Notes under the pieces: model-generated
The model's input: only the letters and a program-made list of their open reading frames with translations
The model's database searches: none
What the model was told of the DNA's origin: nothing
Assembly (NCBI GenBank): GCA_045637505.1
Contig: JAZTZO010000051.1
Span: 1-64,000, forward strand
Source of the DNA: RGIG4079 sp045637505
GTDB lineage: Bacteria > Bacteroidota > Bacteroidia > Bacteroidales > Muribaculaceae
DNA length: 64,000 nt
Reading direction: 5' to 3'
Part shown: positions 23,824 to 33,243 of the stretch, one piece after another
Layout: every line of letters starts with the position of its first letter
Position numbering within the stretch: the stretch's first letter is position 1
Program-made: the position numbers and the translations under genes

Positions 23824-26800
23824 TTATTTCTTAATCAACATTTCTACCAAACCATTAACTTTTACAACATAGATACCTGTTTCAAGGTCTTCCACATTTA
23901 CTGTCGCATTGGTATTATTGATATAGAGAGATTTTACGATTCGACCGTCGGCCGACACAACATATAATTGACCTATCTCCATCGTAGAAGATATTTCAAA
24001 ATATGCAGATGCAGGGTTGGGGTAAATCGATACTTTCGCATCAAACGATGTAGCATCCACTCCTGTCAATGTTCCCGAATAGTATGTTTCACCACCATTA
24101 GTCGAAGTGCTAATCTTTGGATTATTGGCAGCATAATTTGCGTTCACAATAAAATTCCATTTAGCATAATCATTCTCAACTGCGACATTGTCGCCATCGG
24201 CATCAGGATTATCAACATTATCTTTGAAAGTCCATTTTACAATAGCCTTATCATAAACATTTCCTTCCAAGTCGGTTTCCTTTTGCCCTTCAAGCGCAGC
24301 CTTTGCTTTCTCAAAGTCATAGGTTCCTGGAATAGTTGCAGGCTTAATTATATTACCGTTTTCATCTCTTTCGGCCTCAACATATACATAACCATCTTCA
24401 TCGGGAACTAATCCTGTATAATTGGTTCCTGTAACTGGATCAATGGGGTCATATAGATAGAAATTAGTAACATCTCTATCTGCACCATTTTTTCGGTCGG
24501 TATCAACCGAGAGGGTGTAATTAGTTACAGGCTCAATTCCTTGAGGAGCAGTAATATCCATGTAAACATAATACCATTGATAAGAAGAGTCTCTTACTCC
24601 ATCTTTAAAATCGTCATTAATTTTACCATCTTTATTGGTATCATATTTCCACACCTCTGAATGCTTATAAAGGCGTGTTGAAGCCTCAGGAAGAGCTGGG
24701 ACATATGTGTTAGCATCAACATATTCAGTTTGAACACTATTAAACAACTTACCTGCAGTAGATTCTCCTGGAACGCCCTCATAATTTACAGTTACATATG
24801 AGATGAAATCACGCTTTTCGCCGTTATCATCTACTGCATCAACATTTTTTACCTCATATTTAAATGTATGATATTCTTTAGGCTGACCATTTTCGGTAAC
24901 AGTGTAAGTTGTATAAGTCAATCCTTCAATAATATTACCCGATGCATCTGAAATTGTCCCGTCAGAATTTAATTTCACTGCATTTTCTCCAGTTAAATCA
25001 AATGTTATTTCTCCCACTTTTCCATCATTTCCATCGGTATCACCATTTTCTTTTTCTTCCACGTCATAAATTGTCAATGTATATCCTTGGATTTGATAGA
25101 AATTGCCCCCCGAAGTAGCATAATTTTGCACTTCACTCCATGATGCAGAGGCATCATATTGTTTCAAGTCAACATTTTCACCATCTTCATTAGTGTCATA
25201 TTGTGGGTAAATTGATAGGTACACTTGTGAAGGGGGGAAGAATGTATTTGGACGCAAGATGTATTTTCCAAACATCAAACCGGGACGATAAGTGTAGATA
25301 TAAGCATAGTCGGTCATACCGTCTTTGTTCTCATCAACAATAGTACCATCTTGATTTTTAGCTTGTTCAGCATGAATCCAAAGACCATTTGTTTCAGTAA
25401 CATCGGTATTAGCTTTACCGGTGTACCATTGAGCAGTAGGTATAATATCGGTCATATCTGCATTTGGAGCACCATTATTGGTCCATGAGCCATCTCCATT
25501 TTCGGTAAATCGGTTAGCCATACCCACAAGGAACGAGCCAGTATTACCGGGGAACTGACCTTGAGGAGCGACAAAGAACAATTCATTGTTAAATTCAAAA
25601 GTAACGCCACCGATTGTATTTAGGAATGTGCTTGTTTCATATATTGCACGCTCACTTGCTGATGCTTTTTGAGTAGTACCATCGCCCGATTGCAATGAAT
25701 ATACGTTACCTAATTGTTCATGCACATATTCTTCCCCCTTACGATCAACGCAATTCACTGGGAATGCATAGTTTTCTTGTGCGTAAGTAAAATCGGGATT
25801 TGTGCCATTTTCGGTAAATTTAATCCAACTTTCGGCATAAACAGTTCCACCCGACCTCACAAGTTTTACGCGGAATGCAGTTTTCGACACCATTGGAGCC
25901 ATATAAAGGTAACACCAACCATCGTTATATAAATCTCCTTGAGCCGAGAAATAATCCACACGACCGGGCAATGTAGGGTCATTTACACGCAATGATTCTT
26001 CTACAGCCGACGCTTCCAACTCTTGCACCAAAGCCGAAGGCAAGTCAAACGAGCCATGCCAGTTCTTATCAAAGTTATGGAATTCTATTGAAGAACAAGC
26101 AAGTGCATAGTTATTATTATCTTCCCATGAGTCAAGCACACCAGTCCAACCAGTTCTCAATCCTCGTGTTAAGAATGTACCACTCTTATCAACAGCAATA
26201 CATTGATTTTCGCGGTGGTAACTTACAAGTGGACGACGCTCAATTGTGTTATCGGCATAAACACCTACAGAGACTTGAGGATAGGTTGAAGGATATTTAA
26301 TTTTATCATCGGGTATTGAATCGCGTGGGTCATCTCCCAAAAACCTCAAAACTCCACCCTTAAGAGTTGTTGATACTAACTGTGGATTATGTTGAAATCT
26401 TTCGGCTGTGTTATCATTGGTATATTGCGATATATACCAACAGCCATTATAGAACACTCCTTGACGATAACAGTCAGGTTCACTGTGGAAGTTAGGGAAC
26501 TCTTGAGCATCAGGTAGCACATAGCCGTCGTATCCGGCATAGTCATCACCCTCTTTACCTACAATTTTATATTCATATACTTTTGAGATACTATATCGTG
26601 GTTTTGACCAGTCGCGAGTAGATATTTCAACAACTTTATCCTCATTACGAGTATATTCAAGATATTGAGTTGGAATTTCCACTTCAGGATAAGCAGCCTC
26701 TATGCGATATCGATAAGTTGCACCCGACACACATGTAGTGTCAACATAGTTTGAACCACCAATTTCCAATAATTCACCATTACGATAATTAATCTCTACA

Positions 26801-28455
26801 TCATCACGTATCACATTATAATGATGAGGTTGACAGCCATAACCATGCCATTCGTTCCATAGCAGCTGAACAATACAATACCCTCTATTATCTTTTACGG
26901 GATTAACATCAATCCATATTGGCGCTGAAGGCATAAAATCGGGAATAAAACTTGATGAAACGGCCTCTTTACCATGCGTTCCATTTTCATATACAGGAAT
27001 TACTTTATAAGTATATGAACGTTGGTAATATTTGCGGTCGTCATTTTCGAGCACAGTAGCCCAACAAACATCATCGTGAGTGATTGAAGTATTAGTTGTT
27101 TCGCCAACTTTAATCCAATCGTTTGAAATTGTTTCGCCTGCGCCATTTTTATATGACGATTTATAATATACTATATAACTTTGAGCCGATGCTGGCGCTT
27201 TCCATGAAATAACAGCATCTTGACGACCAAGATATTCCCAATTATCTTCACTTTCAATCGTGATATTTGTAACAGGATCACTTTCTGGAGTGGCAACTAT
27301 AGGATAACGATAAACTCCTCCTCCAGGGATAAAGCCATAGATATAAGCATTACATTCATCAACAATTACAGCATTAAGACTTTGACGAATATAATTATTT
27401 TTAGAAGGCACATACACTGGTTGATGAGATGAAATCATTTTTTTTGCCGTCATATCATATAATGTAATTTCACGATATGGGCTATAATTATACGATTCAT
27501 CAAGACTATTGTAAACCAAAATTTCATGATCTGCCAAAGTAAACACCGCTACTTGGGGGCTATAACTATCAGTCACAACCGGTGTTGCATCCCATGTGAT
27601 AGACTTTCCATCAATGCTCAATGTTCCACGATATATCGATTGAGGTTTCATTGTTGCAGTTGCTTCATCATATGCCGCTGTTGAATAAATTATTCTATTC
27701 CCAGCATATTGTTTCACAAAAGTATATGGATTTGCTGGATTTATCCCATTAGCTAATGGCGAATTAAACAGCTCTTTAGCTGTTACAATACCATTTATAA
27801 TTGTATAACGAGCAATTCTTGTTGACTCTGCAGCAACCCAAATATAACCAATACCATTAGCTCCATCGCCACAAGCACTCATTAAATATGCTTTGCCTTC
27901 CATCCAATTACCCGATGGATCCAAATTAAATGTTTTCTTTACACCCGACACACCTCGAGCTGGGCGTTCGGTATAGTATGTAAATGTGTGAAATCCCACA
28001 CGCCAATCGGCTTCAGTTCCAGGAGCATCACCACGCATCGTGTGAGTCCATAGCGTACCGGCATCATCGGCTGCAATAGCAGGTCCCATATAATAATATT
28101 CACCATTTGTTGATGCACTACGTTTTACGGGATAATGCTCTAATGCACTACCTCCCGAAAAGTATTCAGCAACAACATTTGAGCCTGATTTATAAATCTT
28201 ATATCCTTTTGTGCATTGTTGATTTGCAGGAGATTCGGGGTGCATGTCTCCAACTTGAGTGGGCGCAGGAAGAGTAAATATTGCACCATCGGTCATTGCC
28301 GTTTGAATATATTTAGAATTTACTTCATAAGATGGCTCTGAAAATGATATCCAATCAACCGGTTTTACTTCAAATGTTTGTGCCGATGCATTAAAGGCAA
28401 AAACACAGGCACACAAAAGAATTGCATTACGCAAATACTTTCTTAAAAACTTCAT
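23824..28455 (-). CDS. Large secreted multidomain protein with T9SS type A sorting domain
   Basis: 1543 residues. A signal peptide (ends FNASAQ, about residue 26) leads into a beta-rich N-terminal domain of ~360 residues. Two fibronectin III-like modules follow (about 390-500 and 505-610; for example AVISWKAPASAQSYIVYYK). Then come long beta-rich regions with Asp/Asn-rich stretches such as DTNKDGKINDDFKDG that could bind calcium. The last ~75 residues (VSIYPNPASAYFEIS ... YVVKVNGLVEMLIKK) are a textbook T9SS type A sorting domain, so the protein is exported across the outer membrane and probably surface attached. No catalytic domain is recognised. No clear -7 box was seen in the 98 bases before it. 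Confidence 0.75.
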   Translation of the reverse strand: MKFLRKYLRNAILLCACVFAFNASAQTFEVKPVDWISFSEPSYEVNSKYIQTAMTDGAIFTLPAPTQVGDMHPESPANQQCTKGYKIYKSGSNVVAEYFSGGSALEHYPVKRSASTNGEYYYMGPAIAADDAGTLWTHTMRGDAPGTEADWRVGFHTFTYYTERPARGVSGVKKTFNLDPSGNWMEGKAYLMSACGDGANGIGYIWVAAESTRIARYTIINGIVTAKELFNSPLANGINPANPYTFVKQYAGNRIIYSTAAYDEATATMKPQSIYRGTLSIDGKSITWDATPVVTDSYSPQVAVFTLADHEILVYNSLDESYNYSPYREITLYDMTAKKMISSHQPVYVPSKNNYIRQSLNAVIVDECNAYIYGFIPGGGVYRYPIVATPESDPVTNITIESEDNWEYLGRQDAVISWKAPASAQSYIVYYKSSYKNGAGETISNDWIKVGETTNTSITHDDVCWATVLENDDRKYYQRSYTYKVIPVYENGTHGKEAVSSSFIPDFMPSAPIWIDVNPVKDNRGYCIVQLLWNEWHGYGCQPHHYNVIRDDVEINYRNGELLEIGGSNYVDTTCVSGATYRYRIEAAYPEVEIPTQYLEYTRNEDKVVEISTRDWSKPRYSISKVYEYKIVGKEGDDYAGYDGYVLPDAQEFPNFHSEPDCYRQGVFYNGCWYISQYTNDNTAERFQHNPQLVSTTLKGGVLRFLGDDPRDSIPDDKIKYPSTYPQVSVGVYADNTIERRPLVSYHRENQCIAVDKSGTFLTRGLRTGWTGVLDSWEDNNNYALACSSIEFHNFDKNWHGSFDLPSALVQELEASAVEESLRVNDPTLPGRVDYFSAQGDLYNDGWCYLYMAPMVSKTAFRVKLVRSGGTVYAESWIKFTENGTNPDFTYAQENYAFPVNCVDRKGEEYVHEQLGNVYSLQSGDGTTQKASASERAIYETSTFLNTIGGVTFEFNNELFFVAPQGQFPGNTGSFLVGMANRFTENGDGSWTNNGAPNADMTDIIPTAQWYTGKANTDVTETNGLWIHAEQAKNQDGTIVDENKDGMTDYAYIYTYRPGLMFGKYILRPNTFFPPSQVYLSIYPQYDTNEDGENVDLKQYDASASWSEVQNYATSGGNFYQIQGYTLTIYDVEEKENGDTDGNDGKVGEITFDLTGENAVKLNSDGTISDASGNIIEGLTYTTYTVTENGQPKEYHTFKYEVKNVDAVDDNGEKRDFISYVTVNYEGVPGESTAGKLFNSVQTEYVDANTYVPALPEASTRLYKHSEVWKYDTNKDGKINDDFKDGVRDSSYQWYYVYMDITAPQGIEPVTNYTLSVDTDRKNGADRDVTNFYLYDPIDPVTGTNYTGLVPDEDGYVYVEAERDENGNIIKPATIPGTYDFEKAKAALEGQKETDLEGNVYDKAIVKWTFKDNVDNPDADGDNVAVENDYAKWNFIVNANYAANNPKISTSTNGGETYYSGTLTGVDATSFDAKVSIYPNPASAYFEISSTMEIGQLYVVSADGRIVKSLYINNTNATVNVEDLETGIYVVKVNGLVEMLIKK

Positions 28456-28506
28456 AACTAAATATATAGTAATTAAAATAACAATCTTTTTTTACCTATA
28501 AAAGAA

Positions 28507-28542
28507 TTTACAACCGACTATCAAACGACCGTCGGTTGTAAA
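28507..28542 (-). terminator. gpmI terminator
   Basis: 12 bp perfect stem TTTACAACCGAC/GTCGGTTGTAAA with a 12-base loop, 12 nt past the gpmI stop; it separates gpmI from the 1543-residue gene downstream on the same strand. Confidence 0.75.
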
Positions 28543-28553
28543 TATATAAAATT

Positions 28554-30068
28554 TTATCCGATAAGGTTTTTTCCTGTCATCTCGGCAGGTTGTTCAATAC
28601 CCATGATATGGAGAATCGTTGGAGCCACATCGGCAAGGATACCATCGGCAACCTTTGCGTCTTTGTTGGCTGTAACATACACACAAGGCACAGGGTTAAG
28701 CGAGTGAGCAGTGTTTGGAGTGCCATCGGCATTCACTGCGTTATCGGCATTACCATGGTCGGCAATAATGATAACTTCATAGTCGGCAGCTTTTGCTGCT
28801 TCAACTGTTTCGTTAACACAATCGTCAACAGCTTTAACAGCTTTTTCGATAGCTTCGTAGATACCTGTATGACCTACCATATCACCATTTGCATAGTTTA
28901 CTACGATGAAATCAAATTTTTCTGATTTGATAGCCTCAACCAATTTATCTTTCACTTCATATGCACTCATTTCAGGCTTAAGGTCGTAGGTTGCAACCTT
29001 AGGAGACGCTACAAGGATGCGTTCTTCACCTTCGTATGGAGTTTCGCGACCGCCATTAAAGAAGAATGTAACATGAGCATACTTTTCGGTTTCAGCGATG
29101 TGAAGTTGAGTTTTATTGAGTGAAGAGAGGTATTCACCAAGCGTGTTTGACACATTTTCTTTGTCGAAAAGAATGTGAACACCTTTGAATGATGCATCAT
29201 AAGGAGTCATGCAGTAGTATTGCAATCCGGGGATTGTCATCATTCCTTCTTCGGGCATATCTTGTTGAGTCAACACAATAGTCAACTCTTTAGCACGGTC
29301 GTTGCGATAGTTATAGAAAATCACCACATCACCTTCTTTGATGCGTCCATCAACATTTGCGTTAACAATAGGTTTCACAAATTCATCGGTAACATCGGCA
29401 TCGTATGATGCTTGCATAGCTGCAACCATGTCGGTAGCTTTTTCACCCACACCGTTTACCAACAAATCATATGCTTCTTTCACGCGTTCCCAACGTTTGT
29501 CGCGGTCCATTGCATAATAGCGGCCAATGATTGACGCTACAACACCTGCCGATTTTTCGCAATGGTTTTGAAGTTGTTCGATAAAGCCTTTTCCGCTGCG
29601 TGGATCGGTGTCGCGACCATCCATAAAGCAATGGATAAATACATTGTCGAGAGCATAATGTTTTGCGATATCACAAAGTGCATATACATGTTCGAGTGAA
29701 GAGTGAACACCACCATCCGATGTCAACCCCATAAAGTGGATTGATTTGCCATTTTCTTTAGCATAAGAAAACGCATTTTTTATTTCTGGATTTTCGAGAA
29801 TTGATCCATCTTTGCAAGCCTTATTAATTTTCACGAGGTCTTGATAAAGCACACGACCTGCTCCAATATTCAAGTGACCAACTTCAGAGTTACCCATTTG
29901 GCCATCGGGCAAACCCACATTTTCACCACTTGCTTGAAGTTGTGAATTAGGATAGTTTTCAATCAAAGAATCCCAATAAGGAGTTGGTGTATTATAAATC
30001 ACATCACCTTTTGTTTTGTTACCGATTCCCCATCCATCGAGAATCATCAATAATGCTTTCTTTGCCAT
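28554..30068 (-). CDS. gpmI: 2,3-bisphosphoglycerate-independent phosphoglycerate mutase
   Basis: Interconverts 3- and 2-phosphoglycerate in glycolysis, manganese dependent, cytoplasmic. The 504 residues match the family. It has the alkaline-phosphatase-superfamily start LLMILDGWG with a metal Asp, and the phosphorylated nucleophile Ser61 in GQMGNSEVGHLNIGAGR. It also has the substrate motif CFMDGRDTDPRSG and the C-terminal metal site ADHGNADNAVNADGTPNTAHS. All are intact. A -7 box TAATTTTG at 30121-30128 gives a leader of about 45 nt. Confidence 0.98.
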   Translation of the reverse strand: MAKKALLMILDGWGIGNKTKGDVIYNTPTPYWDSLIENYPNSQLQASGENVGLPDGQMGNSEVGHLNIGAGRVLYQDLVKINKACKDGSILENPEIKNAFSYAKENGKSIHFMGLTSDGGVHSSLEHVYALCDIAKHYALDNVFIHCFMDGRDTDPRSGKGFIEQLQNHCEKSAGVVASIIGRYYAMDRDKRWERVKEAYDLLVNGVGEKATDMVAAMQASYDADVTDEFVKPIVNANVDGRIKEGDVVIFYNYRNDRAKELTIVLTQQDMPEEGMMTIPGLQYYCMTPYDASFKGVHILFDKENVSNTLGEYLSSLNKTQLHIAETEKYAHVTFFFNGGRETPYEGEERILVASPKVATYDLKPEMSAYEVKDKLVEAIKSEKFDFIVVNYANGDMVGHTGIYEAIEKAVKAVDDCVNETVEAAKAADYEVIIIADHGNADNAVNADGTPNTAHSLNPVPCVYVTANKDAKVADGILADVAPTILHIMGIEQPAEMTGKNLIG

Positions 30069-30120
30069 AGTTTTATACCTATATTTTTTTGTTTTTTTAT
30101 TTCATAAAAATTTCAGAGTG

Positions 30121-30128
30121 CAAAATTA
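30121..30128 (-). promoter_or_regulatory. -7 box of gpmI
   Basis: TAATTTTG followed by CAC on the minus strand. Confidence 0.5.
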
Positions 30129-30244
30129 CAAAAAATCAAGCATATAAAAAACTTACACCATCACAAAAAGACATTTAATTCCTTTAAAATTAATATTATT
30201 GATATTTTTTTTAAATTTTCATCATTTTTCTCGCATTTTATACA

Positions 30245-30252
30245 TAAATTTG
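30245..30252 (+). promoter_or_regulatory. -7 box of the first beta-helix/propeller gene
   Basis: TAAATTTG followed by CAAA, 47 nt before the ATG at 30299. A near copy of the surrounding sequence (TATACATAAATTGCAAAT) recurs at 30279-30297 just before the ATG. Confidence 0.5.
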
Positions 30253-30298
30253 CAAATATATACATTAAAAGCACCTATTTATACATAAATTGCAAATC

Positions 30299-33157
30299 AT
30301 GACAAAACTATTTATTATATTTCTGACAACTATATTGTGTTCAATCAGTATTAATGCCAAAACCTACCTCATCAGTAGCAAAGCCACTGAAAACGGAGCC
30401 CCCATATCTCACGATGAACGATGGTTTACCGTTGGAGAAAATGCGTTCTCCAATTTCAATACATTATTGGCTAATGCCGAAGAAAATTCCACTATATATG
30501 TTGCCGATGGGATATTTCCCGATAATATCACTATTACAATAGATGGCCTCACTTTTTTAGGGAACAACGCCTTTAATGACTGGACCGGTAATCGCAAAGA
30601 AGAATCAATAATTACCGGCACTATATATATCAAATCATCAAATGTAACCATTAATGGATTTAAATTTACCGAAGGAGGACGCATAGAATCAACTGTTGGG
30701 ACAAATGCTGCCCCATTAAGTGGAATCAAGGTTTTATATAACTATTTTACTGGCATGACTGTAAAACGCTCTACTTCAGAGCCACTTATTGAGATAGGCA
30801 ATATTATTGCCAACGCCAATGCTAATTCAATATCTTCACAATGCCGTTACAAAAACTGCGAAGCATCGCACAATTATTTTAAAGGAGATGCTACTCACTA
30901 CTCTAATTGCATAAGTTTTGGTGGAGCATTTGGTACGACTACAGCCGTTGACAACTATTTCTACGATGGAGGAACTGCTATATATTTCGCCAATGCACAG
31001 GGCACTCTAAACATCAAACACAATGTATTTAAAAATGTAGGCAAAACTACCTATACTGCACCCGATGGGGGCAACAAAGGGGATTTTTGCATCGCCCTTT
31101 ATCGTAGTGCATATGCCAACTCAACCACAGCCAACATCATTGCCAATGAGTTTGACGGTTGCTATGGACAAGGGTCAGCATTCCCTCTAATTCGCGTCTT
31201 CCATGGCAACAATGACAACATAGTTAATCCTAAAAACTATCGCATAAATGTGAATGAAAACACATTCAAAAACAAACCATCGGTTTACCCTAATGCCAAC
31301 CATGAATTAGCTGGACAAAATTTCCTGCTTTATAATGACCCCGACACTGGCAAAGATGTGAGATTTAATCTTTCAAACAATCATTTCGACAACCGTTTCT
31401 ATATGTTTGCATGGGTGACGCTTGACGACCATCAAGGGATAAAGAAAATCTATGCCGACCAATTTTCACGCTTCTATCAAGCATGTATTACAAGTAATAA
31501 GATGTCGAGTTGGACAAGTTCTCTAACAGGCTCTGATGTAGCCAACCATGTAATAGGGCTTGCTCTTGATGATGTTACAGTGCTTCAAACCTTTGATATC
31601 GACCCCCTCACAGGCGATTTGTATTTTGCTCAAATGATGCCAACAACTCGCAACAACAATTATAACACCCTTCACGGATTACCTTCAAATCATGATGGGA
31701 TAGTTATAACACGCGTTCCTTGCACAAGCAAAAACGGATATAAGTACTCATATAGTACAAATGTGGAATCGATGGAGATAGGTTATGGCGGTCATGGCAC
31801 AAACATATGCACAGTTCGCGATAAAAATGGCGAATTATGGATTTGGGGAGGTGGTAATGCCTCTGTAAATGATAATAACGATAAATCGGCAACAACTGCA
31901 CGATTCAAATTTCAAAAAGGCACCGACCTCAACCTCAATGTATCGAGCGACACCGAAAAAATCAAAATCTTTAATGAATTAGGAGCAGGCAATGAATATC
32001 CTGCTTGTGATGAAACATCTCGTCTTCTTTGTGTTTATACCACAACTACCGATGTTCACACCTATTCAATCTATGATCTTGACGATGCCCTTGAGGGAAA
32101 GAAAACTCTCATCAAAAAAGTAAATCTTAATGTTGGAGACTATGCTCGTCCTGCAATTAACAACGACAAGGGCTATGCCACATGGTACATTCAAGGGTTT
32201 GACATCAACGGTGACCACCTCTATATTTATGAGGGGACACCCAAAGGCACAGAAGGGAACATTAACTCAACCGACCCTACCATCCTTCTCACTTGCTACA
32301 ATTGGCGCACCAACACCTATGTATATCGTTCAATGATATACGATTCTCGCCTCAACAGTTTCCCTTATGGCGAACCTGAAGGAGTAGTGATTCGTCCCGA
32401 TGAATATGGACATGCATGCTTATATTTCGCTGTAGTGAACGGGAACGCTGGCGCTCGCAAAGTTAATATATACAAGCATATTATTGACTATCACCCTGGT
32501 TACAATGCATCTACCCAAAGTGCTACATATATAGGAAATAGTACCGAAAACACTGCTCATTTCAAAGGTGACTACCCTGCCATGAACTATTCTTGCGATA
32601 CTAATTCACTTAGTTTCGCGACAGAGTCGGTTGACGGAACTGACTCAAAGACCATCACCATTAACAACGGAGAATACCTATTTGGCCAATGGTATGGTGT
32701 CATCACAGGTGAAGATGGTGAAGCATTTACCGTTTCAATGGCCGAGAACAATGCCTATTCGGCAAAAGCATCGGCTACAGTAACTTTTAAGCCCAATAAT
32801 ACTTACTCTGACAAGACTTCGTTTAAGGCCTATTTGCGATTATTCTCACCTCTCGCCTCTTCAAACACTGAATCAAATGATATCATTATTCCATTAACAG
32901 CAACATATACAGGGCCCACAAGCAATATTGATATTAAAAATATTATCGAGGAGCCCATTGTTAAAGTTATTAAGAAAACTCTAATAGTAGAAAATATTGA
33001 AGTCGCTGAAATTAATGTATATACTATTACCGGTGCATTAATCGCAAGCAGTAAGAATAGCAACAGCATTGATTTATCGCATTTAAATGGAGTTTATATT
33101 GTCAATATCCAATCTATTAACAATAACTCGTTTACAAACAAGATTATAATACAATAA
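30299..33157 (+). CDS. Surface protein: parallel beta-helix + TagC/P68-type propeller + Ig-like + sorting tail (paralogue 1)
   Basis: 952 residues from ATG 30299 (an in-frame TTG nine bases earlier has no support). After the signal peptide the mature protein starts KTYLISSKAT. Residues about 20-390 are a right-handed parallel beta-helix with pectate-lyase-like rungs (ITGTIYIKSSNVTINGFKFTEG). Residues about 395-760 carry the order LQTFDIDPLTGDLYF, GGHGTNICTVRDKNG, SIYDLDDAL, GEPEGVVIRPDEYGH. That order matches my recollection of the beta-propeller of phage P68 receptor-binding protein and Bacillus TagC. An Ig-like module (about 770-875) and a degenerate T9SS-like tail (INVYTITGALIASS ... NKIIIQ) follow. 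A glycan-binding or lyase surface role is inferred. It is the first of four tandem paralogues. Confidence 0.7.
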   Translation: MTKLFIIFLTTILCSISINAKTYLISSKATENGAPISHDERWFTVGENAFSNFNTLLANAEENSTIYVADGIFPDNITITIDGLTFLGNNAFNDWTGNRKEESIITGTIYIKSSNVTINGFKFTEGGRIESTVGTNAAPLSGIKVLYNYFTGMTVKRSTSEPLIEIGNIIANANANSISSQCRYKNCEASHNYFKGDATHYSNCISFGGAFGTTTAVDNYFYDGGTAIYFANAQGTLNIKHNVFKNVGKTTYTAPDGGNKGDFCIALYRSAYANSTTANIIANEFDGCYGQGSAFPLIRVFHGNNDNIVNPKNYRINVNENTFKNKPSVYPNANHELAGQNFLLYNDPDTGKDVRFNLSNNHFDNRFYMFAWVTLDDHQGIKKIYADQFSRFYQACITSNKMSSWTSSLTGSDVANHVIGLALDDVTVLQTFDIDPLTGDLYFAQMMPTTRNNNYNTLHGLPSNHDGIVITRVPCTSKNGYKYSYSTNVESMEIGYGGHGTNICTVRDKNGELWIWGGGNASVNDNNDKSATTARFKFQKGTDLNLNVSSDTEKIKIFNELGAGNEYPACDETSRLLCVYTTTTDVHTYSIYDLDDALEGKKTLIKKVNLNVGDYARPAINNDKGYATWYIQGFDINGDHLYIYEGTPKGTEGNINSTDPTILLTCYNWRTNTYVYRSMIYDSRLNSFPYGEPEGVVIRPDEYGHACLYFAVVNGNAGARKVNIYKHIIDYHPGYNASTQSATYIGNSTENTAHFKGDYPAMNYSCDTNSLSFATESVDGTDSKTITINNGEYLFGQWYGVITGEDGEAFTVSMAENNAYSAKASATVTFKPNNTYSDKTSFKAYLRLFSPLASSNTESNDIIIPLTATYTGPTSNIDIKNIIEEPIVKVIKKTLIVENIEVAEINVYTITGALIASSKNSNSIDLSHLNGVYIVNIQSINNNSFTNKIIIQ

Positions 33158-33243
33158 TCAATACTCATCAAATACAGTGCAATAAAAATAACCCTTTTAT
33201 AATATCATATAATGATTTAATAGAACCTAATAATTTAAAAATT